From: Sinorhizobium terangae
GTDB taxonomy: Bacteria; Pseudomonadota; Alphaproteobacteria; Rhizobiales; Rhizobiaceae
NCBI RefSeq assembly: GCF_029714365.1
Contig: NZ_CP121660.1
Span: 1,984,001 to 2,048,000, forward strand
Direction: 5' to 3'
Length of the DNA stretch: 64,000 nucleotides
In this document: positions 55,999 through 64,000 of the stretch, piece after piece
Layout: each line of letters begins with the position of its first letter
Position numbering within the stretch: the stretch's first letter is position 1
Notes under the pieces: generated by a model
The model's database searches: none
Told to the model about the DNA's origin: nothing
Seen by the model: the letters and a program-made list of their open reading frames with translations, nothing else
Position numbers and translations under genes: made by a program

Positions 55999-56841
55999 TC
56001 AGGTCGGTGTCGAACCCATCACCAAACCTTCGATATCATGCTTCTGAGTGACCGGGATCAACTCTTCGACAACCCTGCACACCAGATGTTTCTTCACCGC
56101 CTCCGGCAGGGCGTCGTAATAGTCCTTGGTCACCATCATGTCGTGCAATTCCGCGTGGCCTGCGCCGGGTGCGTCGGCGCCGAGAACCATGACGGGGCGG
56201 GCGATCGGCGAGCCGTGCTCCGTCCCGCGATGGATGGTGAGCGCGGAGCGGCACGAAATATCGCCGAGCTTCGGATATTTGCGGGTCGCGAGCTTCTGAA
56301 ACTCGGGCCACTCTTCCTTGGGCGGAAACATCTCGTGTTTCCATTCGCGACCGTCGAGCCATTGTGTGCCCGGAGCGACCTCGAACGGGCCCATGTCCTC
56401 GGTGACGTCGACGCCCGTCAGGTTGAAGGCAAGCGAAGTGATGCGATGCTCGACATAGGTGTCGGGCGGCGAAGGGAAGTCGCGATGCCACGGCTGGTAT
56501 TTGGCGCCTTGAAACGGCACGTCGAAACCGATTTCGACGATCTGGTAGTCGGGGCCGAGAACCGCCTCGCACATGCCGACGACAAAGGGGTGGGTAACGA
56601 GATCGACGAAGCCGGAAAAATCCTGCGGATGTATCTCGACATACCAACGCCGCGGGCCACGACCGACGGCGCCGCCCGGCCGCTGAATGGCGGACCAGAA
56701 CGCTGTCATCATGTCCTCGCGCATCGCCTCCGCCCATTCACGCGAGAAGGCACCTTTCAGCCCGGTGACGCCGTCCCGCTGCAGGGTTTCGACGGCCGCA
56801 GCGAAATCAAAGTCAGCTTCGTGTGTATTTGCCGTTTGCAT
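55999..56841 (-). CDS. Phytanoyl-CoA dioxygenase family 2-oxoglutarate oxygenase
   Basis: The 280-residue protein has the iron site of PhyH-type enzymes: QPWHRDFPSPP (His-x-Asp), a distal His in ALTIHRGTEHGSP and an Arg following for 2-oxoglutarate. AGGAG precedes the ATG at 56841. It follows the second permease gene by 57 bp on the same strand and so appears to be the last gene of the transport operon. It probably hydroxylates a transported compound or a derivative. Confidence 0.85.
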   Translation of the reverse strand: MQTANTHEADFDFAAAVETLQRDGVTGLKGAFSREWAEAMREDMMTAFWSAIQRPGGAVGRGPRRWYVEIHPQDFSGFVDLVTHPFVVGMCEAVLGPDYQIVEIGFDVPFQGAKYQPWHRDFPSPPDTYVEHRITSLAFNLTGVDVTEDMGPFEVAPGTQWLDGREWKHEMFPPKEEWPEFQKLATRKYPKLGDISCRSALTIHRGTEHGSPIARPVMVLGADAPGAGHAELHDMMVTKDYYDALPEAVKKHLVCRVVEELIPVTQKHDIEGLVMGSTPT

Positions 56842-56898
56842 TGCATCTCCTCTTCGTTTCGGGTCTCCCCGGCGCGGAGCGTCGGTCTCGACCACGCC

Positions 56899-57885
56899 TC
56901 ATGCCTTTTCCTCTCGGCGCGACATTAATCGTGCCTGAAGGACAACGACGATGAGTAGAAAGCCGCCCCGGATGACGGATTGCCAATAGGCGGAAAGCGA
57001 AATCCACCCGAGGCCGTTCTCGAAATTCAGGATGTTGAACACCATCGCCAGCAGCAGCGCGCCCGCCAGCGTCGCGCCGACGGAGCCGGAGCCGCCGGTC
57101 AAAAGCGTGCCGCCGACCACCACGGAGGCGATCGCAAAGAGTTCCCAGCCGACACCTTCGGTAGGCTGACCGGCGCCGAACTGCGAAGCAAGTATGACTC
57201 CGGCAAGCCCCGCCAGCGCGCCGGAGCCGAGATAGACGGCGATGAGCGTTCGCCTGACCTTGAGACCCATCAGCGCAGCCGTCGCCTCGCCGCCGCCGAT
57301 CGCCAGCATGTGACGGCCGATGGGCAGGCGCTCCAGCACCAGCCATCCGGCGATATAGGCGAGAAGGCCAATCCAGGCCGGGATGGGAAAGCCCAAAAAA
57401 TCGCCCTGGCCAATCTCCGTGAAGCCGCTGTCGTAGGAAACCGAAACCGACTGATTGCCGGCAAGCAGCAAGGCGGTCCCGTAGGCCGCAAGCATGGTCG
57501 CGAGCGTCGCGATAAAGGGCTGGATGCGCATGGCGGTGACGATGAAGCCGTTGAGCGCGCCGACGGCAAGGCCCGCCGCGATACCGCCGAAAAGACCTGC
57601 CGCCCAGTGATGGGGCGACAACAGCGCCGCGATAACGCTCGCCATGGCCGCCGCGCCGCCGACGGAGAGATCGATGCCGCCGGTCATGATGACGAAGGCC
57701 ATGCCGAGCGCGATCAGGGCGAACATCGAGTTGTAACGCAGGAAGCTCAGGATGTTGTATTGAGACAGGAAATTGTCGTAGCGCAGCGCTCCGAACAGGA
57801 TCAGGCCGAGCAGCGCCAGGATGACGCCGAGACGAGCCATGTCGCCGGGAGATCTGAGCGCAAGAGCCTTGAGCAACGCGTTCAT
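56899..57885 (-). CDS. CUT2 sugar ABC transporter permease (YjfF-like)
   Basis: The 328-residue polytopic protein has MTGGIDLSVGGAAAMASVIAAL and VVVGGTLLTGGSGSVGATLAGALLL, the CUT2 permease motifs. GGAGG lies 6 bp before the ATG at 57885. It pairs with the next permease in a four-component system whose order (binding protein, ATPase, permease, permease) matches the E. coli ytfQ-ytfR-ytfT-yjfF galactofuranose importer. Confidence 0.88.
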   Translation of the reverse strand: MNALLKALALRSPGDMARLGVILALLGLILFGALRYDNFLSQYNILSFLRYNSMFALIALGMAFVIMTGGIDLSVGGAAAMASVIAALLSPHHWAAGLFGGIAAGLAVGALNGFIVTAMRIQPFIATLATMLAAYGTALLLAGNQSVSVSYDSGFTEIGQGDFLGFPIPAWIGLLAYIAGWLVLERLPIGRHMLAIGGGEATAALMGLKVRRTLIAVYLGSGALAGLAGVILASQFGAGQPTEGVGWELFAIASVVVGGTLLTGGSGSVGATLAGALLLAMVFNILNFENGLGWISLSAYWQSVIRGGFLLIVVVLQARLMSRREEKA

Positions 57886-57896
57886 CGATACCTCCT

Positions 57897-58901
57897 TCAC
57901 GACTTTCCGGCGCGCTGCTGGATGAACACCGCAAGCACGATCAGAGCCGCCTTGACGATCAGCGCGGCGGCGTCGGGGACACCGTTGGCAAGCAGGGTGT
58001 AGCGCACGAGCTGGATGACCAGCGCGCCGATCACCGTGCCGATGATATTCGCCCGGCCTCCGGTCAGCAGCGTGCCGCCGACGGCGACTGCGGCGATCGC
58101 ATCGAGCTCCATGCCGAGACCGACGAGGTTGGCGTCGCTCGCGGAATTGCGCGCGACGACGATCAGGCCGGCAACCCCCGCAAGCGCGCCGCTGATCATG
58201 TAGACGAAGAGCTTGACGCGGTGCACGGGAATGCCGGTTAGCCGGGCTGCCTTCTCGTTGCCGCCGACCGCGATGATCTGCCGCCCGAAGACCGTGTAGC
58301 GGATCGCCGCCCAGGCTATCGCCGCGATCACCGCCATCAGGATCACCTGCGCGGGAATGCCGGCGACGCGTCCCATCGCGATGAACTGGAAACCTTCGTT
58401 CCTGAAAACCTGCAGGTTGCCGTTGGTCATGACCTGCGCGATGCCGCGGCCGGCGATAAAGAGCACGAGCGTCGCGATGATCGGCTGGATCGCAAAGCGG
58501 GTGACCAGAAAGCCGTTGAACAGACCGAGCAGTCCGGTGACGGCGACCGGCATAACGAGCGCAAGCGCCACCGCGACCGGCATGTTGGCAATCGGAAAGA
58601 GCGTTCCCATGAAGATCATCGGTGCAAGGGCGCCGGCAATCGCCATCAGCGAGCCGACGGAGAGATCGATGCCGCCGGTGGCGATCACCAACGTCATGCC
58701 GATCGCGACGATCACGATGGTCGCAACCTGGGTGAGATTGACGTTGAGCGTCTGCAGCGACAGGGAGTTCGGCGTGAAGACGACGTTGAACAGGATCAGC
58801 GCAAGGAAGGCGGCGAATGTGCCGTAGCGCCCGGCCAAACTGAAGAAACGTTTGCCCGAGGGGACGGTGTTTGCGCCGGCCTGCGTTTCGATCGTCGTCA
58901 T
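57897..58901 (-). CDS. CUT2 sugar ABC transporter permease (YtfT-like)
   Basis: The 334-residue polytopic protein contains IATGGIDLSVGSLMAIAGALAP and AVAVGGTLLTGGRANIIGTVIGALVI. The start lies 1 bp after the ATPase gene ends and the stop 11 bp before the next permease, so the genes are co-transcribed. By position it corresponds to YtfT. Confidence 0.88.
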   Translation of the reverse strand: MTTIETQAGANTVPSGKRFFSLAGRYGTFAAFLALILFNVVFTPNSLSLQTLNVNLTQVATIVIVAIGMTLVIATGGIDLSVGSLMAIAGALAPMIFMGTLFPIANMPVAVALALVMPVAVTGLLGLFNGFLVTRFAIQPIIATLVLFIAGRGIAQVMTNGNLQVFRNEGFQFIAMGRVAGIPAQVILMAVIAAIAWAAIRYTVFGRQIIAVGGNEKAARLTGIPVHRVKLFVYMISGALAGVAGLIVVARNSASDANLVGLGMELDAIAAVAVGGTLLTGGRANIIGTVIGALVIQLVRYTLLANGVPDAAALIVKAALIVLAVFIQQRAGKS

Positions 58902-58902
58902 G

Positions 58903-60396
58903 CTATTCCACCTGGTGCGCCATGGCGGCGAAAAGCGCCGCCTCGCTCAAGTCCTTGCGCGGGAGGACGGCAACCGAGGTTCCGTCGCTGAGGACGGTAA
59001 CCTGGTCGGCTGCGGCCAACAGTTCCTCGAGTTCCGACGAAATCATCAGGACCCCCAGACCTTCATCGGCGAGCCGACGCAAGAGGCGGAGGATTTCCGA
59101 TTTCGCGCCGATGTCGATGCCGCGGGTCGGCTCGTCGACGATCAAGAGCTTCGGATCCGTGCAGAGCCATCGGCCCAGCAGGACCTTCTGCTGGTTGCCG
59201 CCGGAAAGTTCCTTGATCGGCTGGTCGGGCGAGGCGCATTTGATCCCGAGCGCCAAGATATAGCGCTCGACGATTTCGTCCTGGCGTGCATGGTCGATGA
59301 TGCCGGCGCGGTTCAGTTTCGGCAAAAGCGCGAGCGTCATGTTTTCGCGGATGCTCATGTCGGGGATGATGCCGTCGACCTTCCGGTCTTCGGAAACGAG
59401 CCCAATGCCGTCGGCGATGGCGTCCGCGGGCTGGCGATACGAGCGCGGTTCGCCATCGTAGCGGATTTCGCCGCGTTCCATCCGATCGGCGCCGAAGATC
59501 AGGTTCGCGGTTTCTGTTCGGCCGGAGCCGAGCAAGCCGGCAAGGCCTGAGATTTCCCCTTCGCGAACCGTAAGGCTGACATCGCGGACACGGACGCCGG
59601 AGCCGGCATTCTCTACCGACAATCGCACGGATCTCTGCGTGCTCTCGTCGGCGTCCTTCGCGATCGCCTCGAAAGCCGCAAGCTCCTTTCCCAGCATGTG
59701 CCGCACCAGGGCCAGCTTGGGCATGTCCGCCATTGCGCTCGTGGCGACGGTCTTCCCGTCACGCATGATAGTGACGCGGTCGCAGATCCGGTAGAGCTCG
59801 TCGAGACGATGGCCGATGAAGATGACCGAGACGCCGCGGCGCTTCAGCGTTCGGATCGTCTCGAAAAGAATGGCCACTTCCCGCTCATCGAGAGACGAGG
59901 TCGGTTCGTCCATGATGACCAGCCGCGCGTTTTGCGTGACGGCCCGGGCGATCGCCACCATCTGACGGGTGGCGGCGCTGAAGCGCGCGACCGGCGCCTC
60001 GACATCGATCTCCAGGTTGAAGGTTCTAAGGACCGCAGTGGCACCCTCTCGCATTGCCCGGCGATCGATCAAGCCGTACCGGCGCGGCTCGCGCGACAGA
60101 TAGATGTTTTCGGCAACGGAACGTTGCGGCGCGAGGTTGATCTCCTGGTAGATGGTCGCGATACCCTGGGCCTGGCTCTCCGCAGGCATCGAGAAAGAGA
60201 CCTCGTTTCCGCCAAAGACGATCGACCCCTCGTCCCGCCGGTAGGCGCCGGTGAGAATCTTGATCAGTGTCGACTTGCCGGCGCCGTTCTGCCCGACAAG
60301 CGCCATCACCTCGGCTTCGCCCACTTCGAGCGACGCCGAGCGCAGCGCGGGAATGCCATTGAACGACTTGGAAATGCCCTGCATGGACAGAAGCAT
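58903..60396 (-). CDS. CUT2 sugar ABC transporter ATP-binding protein (YtfR-like)
   Basis: The 497-residue double ABC ATPase has Walker A GQNGAGKSTLIKIL, a first signature region FSAATRQMVAIARAV (weak) and Walker B LVIMDEPTSSLDE. The second half has GLLGSGRTETANLIFG and a good signature, LSGGNQQKVLLGRWL. It powers import through the two downstream permeases. Gap to the binding-protein gene is 146 bp. Confidence 0.91.
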   Translation of the reverse strand: MLLSMQGISKSFNGIPALRSASLEVGEAEVMALVGQNGAGKSTLIKILTGAYRRDEGSIVFGGNEVSFSMPAESQAQGIATIYQEINLAPQRSVAENIYLSREPRRYGLIDRRAMREGATAVLRTFNLEIDVEAPVARFSAATRQMVAIARAVTQNARLVIMDEPTSSLDEREVAILFETIRTLKRRGVSVIFIGHRLDELYRICDRVTIMRDGKTVATSAMADMPKLALVRHMLGKELAAFEAIAKDADESTQRSVRLSVENAGSGVRVRDVSLTVREGEISGLAGLLGSGRTETANLIFGADRMERGEIRYDGEPRSYRQPADAIADGIGLVSEDRKVDGIIPDMSIRENMTLALLPKLNRAGIIDHARQDEIVERYILALGIKCASPDQPIKELSGGNQQKVLLGRWLCTDPKLLIVDEPTRGIDIGAKSEILRLLRRLADEGLGVLMISSELEELLAAADQVTVLSDGTSVAVLPRKDLSEAALFAAMAHQVE

Positions 60397-60542
60397 TAGT
60401 CCCTCCGGATGCCGATCTGTCTTCTGCCGCCGACCGCCGACAATTGCCGCCTGGGCATAGCTGATTGTATCACGCCGAGCTTTCGTTGCATCGCGCCAAT
60501 GGCCGGAGCGGCATTGCCGCGCCGGCCGGGATAAGGCAGGTG

Positions 60543-61526
60543 TCAGTAAGCGTTGGCGAGTTCGGCCGCCGCGTTGGACGAGTCGTAGAACTTGTCCTCG
60601 TTTATGACCCAGGGATCGATCTTCTCACCCTTGGCATAGCGCAGCATCGTCTCAAAAGCCTTAGGCCCGAAGCGCGGGTTGCATTCGACGACCGCCGCGA
60701 TCTTTCCATCGATCACGGCCTGAACCGCCTCCTTGCCGCCGTCGATCGACAGGACCAGCACGTCCTTGCCCGGAACCTTGCCGGCCGCTTCGATGGCGGC
60801 AATGGCGCCGATCGCCATTTCGTCGTTGTGCGCATAGACGATATCGGCGTCGGGATGTGCCTGCAGCAGGGCTTCGGCGACCTGCCTGCCCTTGTCGCGT
60901 GCGAAATCGCCCGTCTGCGAGGCAACAATCTCGAAACCACCTGCCGCCTTGATGGCCTCGTCGAAGCCTTTCTTGCGGTCATTGGCGGGTGATGAGCCGG
61001 TTGTCCCTTCAAGCTCGATGATCTTGGATTTGCCGTTGGCATTCTTGACCAGCCACTCGGCAACGCGCTTTCCTTCCTCGATGAAATCCGAGCCGATGAA
61101 TGTGACATAGTCCTCCCCGGCCTTTGCAAGCGCCGGGTCGACGCTACGGTCGAGCAGGATGACGGGAATGCCGGCCTTCTTGGCGGCCATGACCGCCGGG
61201 ATCAGGGGCTTTTCTTCGCGCGGTGCGAGGAAGATCAGATCGACGCCCTGTGCGATCATCGAGTTGACGTCGGCCACCTGCTTGGCGGCGGATCCCGCGG
61301 CATCGGTGTAGACCAGCTGATGGCCGAGCTTTTCAGCTTCGGCTTTCATGCTGTTGGTCTGGGCGATGCGCCAGGGATTGTTGGACTCCGTCTGTGCGAA
61401 GCCGACCTTGTATGTTTCCTTCTGTGCCAGCGTCGGCAGCTCAGCGAAGGCGACCGTGCCGGCAACGGCGATTGCGCCGGCCGCCGTAGCGGCAAGCATG
61501 AAGGCGCGACGTGAAATCCTGTTCAT
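60543..61526 (-). CDS. Periplasmic sugar-binding protein (YtfQ-like)
   Basis: The 327-residue protein starts MNRISRRAFMLAATAAGAIAVAG, a twin-arginine-like signal. It then closely follows YtfQ: YKVGFAQTESNNPWRIAQTNSM, GVDLIFLAPREE, VILLDRSVDP, GSSPANDRKKGFDEAIK, YAHNDEMAIGAIAAIEAAG. YtfQ binds galactofuranose in E. coli; a furanose or related sugar is likely here. GGGAGGAG precedes the ATG. It heads the operon that ends with the PhyH-type oxygenase and faces the LacI regulator. Confidence 0.9.
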   Translation of the reverse strand: MNRISRRAFMLAATAAGAIAVAGTVAFAELPTLAQKETYKVGFAQTESNNPWRIAQTNSMKAEAEKLGHQLVYTDAAGSAAKQVADVNSMIAQGVDLIFLAPREEKPLIPAVMAAKKAGIPVILLDRSVDPALAKAGEDYVTFIGSDFIEEGKRVAEWLVKNANGKSKIIELEGTTGSSPANDRKKGFDEAIKAAGGFEIVASQTGDFARDKGRQVAEALLQAHPDADIVYAHNDEMAIGAIAAIEAAGKVPGKDVLVLSIDGGKEAVQAVIDGKIAAVVECNPRFGPKAFETMLRYAKGEKIDPWVINEDKFYDSSNAAAELANAY

Positions 61527-61603
61527 CGTGAGTTCTCCTCCCGGTTTGCCGGTACTCCTCTACCGGATGCGAGCACTTTGTGCTTCACATGGGCAAACCT
61601 TGC

Positions 61604-61640
61604 GCTAATAATATTAGCAGTCAAGGCTAAAGTTATTAGC
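61604..61640. promoter_or_regulatory. Two LacI-type operators in the divergent promoter
   Basis: GCTAATAATATTAGC (61604-61618) is a perfect palindrome around a central A. GCTAAAGTTATTAGC (61626-61640) is a second, slightly degenerate copy. Their starts are 22 bp apart, close to two helical turns, so two repressor dimers could bind on one face. A TTGACT (61619-61624, minus strand) between them may be the -35 of the transport operon. Confidence 0.7.
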
Positions 61641-61687
61641 ACTTGCAAAAAATCAATGCGGCGCTGCAGCGCCGGCAGGGGACCGAA

Positions 61688-62782
61688 ATGGCAAAAGACA
61701 ACGGACGCAACGTGACGCGGAAGGAAGCGAGCGGTGGCCGGCCGACGATGACGGACGTGGCGCGCATCGCCGGCGTGTCGCAATCGAGCGTGTCCCTCGT
61801 TCTCAACGAAATGTCCGGCGCCCGCATTTCGGCTGAAACCAGGGCGCGCGTGCGCGAGGCAGCGCAAAAGATCGGCTACAGGCTGCCCAACACAAGACAG
61901 GATCTTGCCCAGGCGCCCGCGATCGAGAAGGATACGATCGCTTTCATCGTCGATGAGATCTCCACGAGCCCGCATCCGGTCGTCAGCCTCGACGGGATTC
62001 GCGACTATGCATTCGAGCAGGGCCTGCTCGTCTCCGCCCACGCGACCCGTTCCAACCCTGACCTGGAGAGCGCGGTGCTGCGCGCCGTTTTGCGTGACCC
62101 GGCGATCGCCGGTGTCATCTACGCGACCATCTTCACCCGCAAGGTCAGCGTCCCGCCCGAACTCGCAAACATTCCGACTGTGCTGTTGAACTGCTATGCC
62201 GAGCCGCGCCAGCATATGGCGATCGTGCCGGGAGAGGTCGCCGGCGGCTTCGCGGCAACGGCGCATCTGACCTCCCTCGGACATCGACGCATCGGCTTCA
62301 TCAACGGCGAACCGTGGATGGACGCCGCGTTCGACCGCCTCAAGGGCTACAAGCAGGCGCTCGCCACGGCCGACGTCGCCTTCGACGAGGCATTGGTGCG
62401 CGACGGCGACTGGCTGCCGCTACGCGGCTACGAGGCGGGCCTCGATCTGCTCGCCATGGAAAATCCCCCGACCGCGATCTTCTGCGGCAACGATCTGATG
62501 GCGATCGGCGTGCTGGAGGCAGCTTCCGAGCGCGGGCTGCGCGTGCCAGAGGACCTGTCGGTGATGGGCTACGACGATCAGGAACTTGCGCGCTACACGC
62601 ATCCGCCACTCTCGACGCTGGTGCTGCCGAACTATGAAATGGGCCAGAAGGCGGCGGAAATTCTGATCGATATGGCGATCCATGGAAAAAGGCCGCGTCC
62701 CATGACGATCAAGGTCGATGGGCCGCTGGTCCAACGGGGGACGACCGCGATGCTCTCGCACGCGTCCGCACGCAGGCGCTGA
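61688..62782 (+). CDS. LacI-family repressor of the second sugar transporter
   Basis: The 364-residue protein has the LacI helix-turn-helix [24 protein letters not shown] and a sugar-sensing domain ([58 protein letters not shown]). GGGGA lies before the ATG at 61688, which I prefer to TTG 61643. It is divergent from the binding-protein gene, with two operators between them, so it almost certainly controls that operon and itself. Confidence 0.92.
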   Translation: MAKDNGRNVTRKEASGGRPTMTDVARIAGVSQSSVSLVLNEMSGARISAETRARVREAAQKIGYRLPNTRQDLAQAPAIEKDTIAFIVDEISTSPHPVVSLDGIRDYAFEQGLLVSAHATRSNPDLESAVLRAVLRDPAIAGVIYATIFTRKVSVPPELANIPTVLLNCYAEPRQHMAIVPGEVAGGFAATAHLTSLGHRRIGFINGEPWMDAAFDRLKGYKQALATADVAFDEALVRDGDWLPLRGYEAGLDLLAMENPPTAIFCGNDLMAIGVLEAASERGLRVPEDLSVMGYDDQELARYTHPPLSTLVLPNYEMGQKAAEILIDMAIHGKRPRPMTIKVDGPLVQRGTTAMLSHASARRR

Positions 62783-62794
62783 CGCAGAGGAGCG

Positions 62795-62831
62795 AAAAAA
62801 GCGCCGGCCCCGCGAGGCCGGCACTGTTTTT
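62795..62831. terminator. Bidirectional terminator
   Basis: GCCGGCC (62803-62809) and GGCCGGC (62816-62822) form a perfect stem. AAAAAA lies on the left and TTTTT on the right. It sits between the convergent LacI and peptide-ATPase genes and can end both. Confidence 0.85.
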
Positions 62832-62843
62832 CGCCAATCCCCG

Positions 62844-63842
62844 TCACGCGGGCAGTTGAATCGCACTCACGTGGCCGGCGTAAAGTTCCTTGGCAAAAAT
62901 GCAGGCGGCAGTATGCGCCGGCGACACGGTCGTGTGCAGTGGCGGCGTTTGCGCGCAAGCATCAACCGCGAGCGGGCACCGTGTCCGGAAACGGCAGCCG
63001 GACGGCGGGTTAGTCGGGCTTGGAATTTCGCCCGCTATCAGTGGAACCTTGCGCTGTCGTTCCACGATCGGGTTCGCGTCTGGTACCGACGCCAAAAGGA
63101 GCTGTGTGTACGGATGACTCGGCCGCTCATAAAGTTCTGCCGAGGGACCAAGCTCGACGATCTTGCCGAGGTACATCACATAGACGCGCGTGGCCGCCTG
63201 CCGGACGAGCGCCAGATCATGCGCGATAAACAGGCAGGCCACGCCGAGGTCCTGCCGCAAACTCAAGAACAGGTTCATAACTTGCGCACGGATTGACAGA
63301 TCGAGCGCGCTGACCGGCTCGTCGCAGATCAGGACTCGCGGCTCTACCGCGAGCGCACGGGCAATTGCGACGCGCTGCCGCTGCCCACCGGAAAGCTCGC
63401 GTGTGAACCGGTCACGCACCGCTGCAGCGAGTCCGACTTGATCGAGCAGTTCCGCTGTACGTGCTATGCGCTTCTCCGCAGAGGTCATCCCGCCGATGAT
63501 GAGTGCTTCTTCAATGGCTTCACCGATGGTCTGGCGGTCATTGAGGGAGGCATAGGGGTCCTGAAACACATATTGGATCGCACGACGTGCTTCGCGTAAT
63601 CGCTTGCCGGACAGGGAACCAAGATCGACGCCATCCAGGACGACCTTTCCCGATCTTGGCGTTTCAAGACCGACGATAGAGCGCCCCAACGTCGACTTTC
63701 CGCATCCCGATTCGCCGACCAGTCCAACGATCTCGCCCGGATGAAGAGCGATCGATACATCATCGACCGCCTTTACCGGCTTACCCCTGACGGTTCCGGT
63801 GAAACTCGTAACAAGATGGTCAACTTCCAGAACAGGTTTCAT
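62844..63842 (-). CDS. Oligopeptide/dipeptide ABC transporter ATP-binding protein (DppF/OppF type)
   Basis: The 332-residue ABC ATPase has Walker A GESGCGKSTLGRSI, signature LSGGQRQRVAIARALAVEPRVLICDEPVSALD and the C-terminal oligo_HPY region (HPYTQLLLASVPDANP; GCRFRTRCPLAVDAC). The cysteine cluster there can bind an iron-sulphur cluster in this family. It energises uptake of peptides or related solutes. The ATG overlaps the stop of the upstream ATPase gene (ATGA, 63839-63842). Confidence 0.92.
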   Translation of the reverse strand: MKPVLEVDHLVTSFTGTVRGKPVKAVDDVSIALHPGEIVGLVGESGCGKSTLGRSIVGLETPRSGKVVLDGVDLGSLSGKRLREARRAIQYVFQDPYASLNDRQTIGEAIEEALIIGGMTSAEKRIARTAELLDQVGLAAAVRDRFTRELSGGQRQRVAIARALAVEPRVLICDEPVSALDLSIRAQVMNLFLSLRQDLGVACLFIAHDLALVRQAATRVYVMYLGKIVELGPSAELYERPSHPYTQLLLASVPDANPIVERQRKVPLIAGEIPSPTNPPSGCRFRTRCPLAVDACAQTPPLHTTVSPAHTAACIFAKELYAGHVSAIQLPA

Positions 63843-64000
63843 CCGATGCGTTCCTTGCAGCTTGTGTTGAGCACCGGACAGGCAGCGAATATGGCCGCAT
63901 CAACGGTGCGTTCGAGTTTGGGACGATGTGTGCGGCACGCCGGCACTGAATGTGGACAGCGTGGTTCGAAAGCGCAGCCTGGAATGGGCGCAGAAAGCAC
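63839..64000 (-). CDS. Oligopeptide ABC transporter ATP-binding protein (DppD/OppD type), C-terminal end
   Basis: Only the last 53 residues are inside the window; the gene runs off the right edge. They contain PIPGCAFEPRCPHSVPACRTHRPKL and AAIFAACPVL, the cysteine-rich C-terminal signature of DppD/OppD ATPases. It overlaps the DppF-type gene by 4 bp, the usual DppD-DppF order. Permeases and binding protein would lie to the right. Confidence 0.8.
   Translation of the reverse strand: MLSAPIPGCAFEPRCPHSVPACRTHRPKLERTVDAAIFAACPVLNTSCKERIG

Overview
The window looks like part of a large secondary replicon (megaplasmid or chromid) of a Sinorhizobium/Ensifer-type alphaproteobacterium. The inference rests on high GC with strong third-position bias, a RepA/RepB partition pair of the repABC class, a complete dctABD dicarboxylate system with its sigma-54 promoter, several sugar ABC transporters of the ribose (CUT2) type, and two families of short palindromic intergenic repeats of the kind common in rhizobia. 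I saw no rRNA, tRNA, CRISPR array, transposase or integrase.

Layout, left to right. 1-8727: end of an acyltransferase gene overlapped by a short-chain dehydrogenase with a C-terminal SEC-C motif, a VapBC-like toxin-antitoxin pair, an FtsK translocase with no membrane domain, DoxX, an acyltransferase-3 membrane protein, a twin-arginine ferritin-like protein and a VOC protein behind a SoxR-box-like promoter. 8929-11247: repA-repB with no repC. 11486-17665: CUT2 sugar transporter with a LacI regulator. 17891-24770: urtABCDE urea transporter and two hypothetical genes. 25128-28162: sugar-dehydrogenase-like protein, stand-alone ATP-dependent DNA ligase, OsmC protein. 28276-32563: a permease fused to a hybrid histidine kinase, overlapping a LuxR-type response regulator that seems to start at CTG. 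32705-37492: dctA divergent from dctBD. 37590-41481: AraC regulator and a two-subunit molybdenum hydroxylase. 41643-45042: oxyR divergent from katG. 45455-49394: flavin monooxygenase and a sigma-54 activator. 49701-54825: dodecin, SPW protein, a cupin/GntR chimera, a ProC-like reductase, a frameshifted epimerase and a DEDD exonuclease. 54999-62782: lactonase-like protein, 2-oxoglutarate oxygenase, a second CUT2 transporter resembling YtfQ/YtfR/YtfT/YjfF, and a divergent LacI regulator with two operators. 62844-64000: oligopeptide ABC ATPases, the last one cut by the window edge.

Much of the region concerns nutrient capture (sugars, urea, C4-dicarboxylates, peptides), each system with a local regulator, plus oxidative-stress functions (OxyR/KatG, OsmC, SoxR-like promoters). 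The points most worth following up are the permease-kinase fusion with its CTG-started partner, the orphan repAB with a parS-like palindrome inside repB, the cupin/GntR chimera under a SoxR-like promoter, the SDR/SEC-C fusion, and the monooxygenase with an N-terminal NTF2-like domain and a near-perfect sigma-54 promoter.
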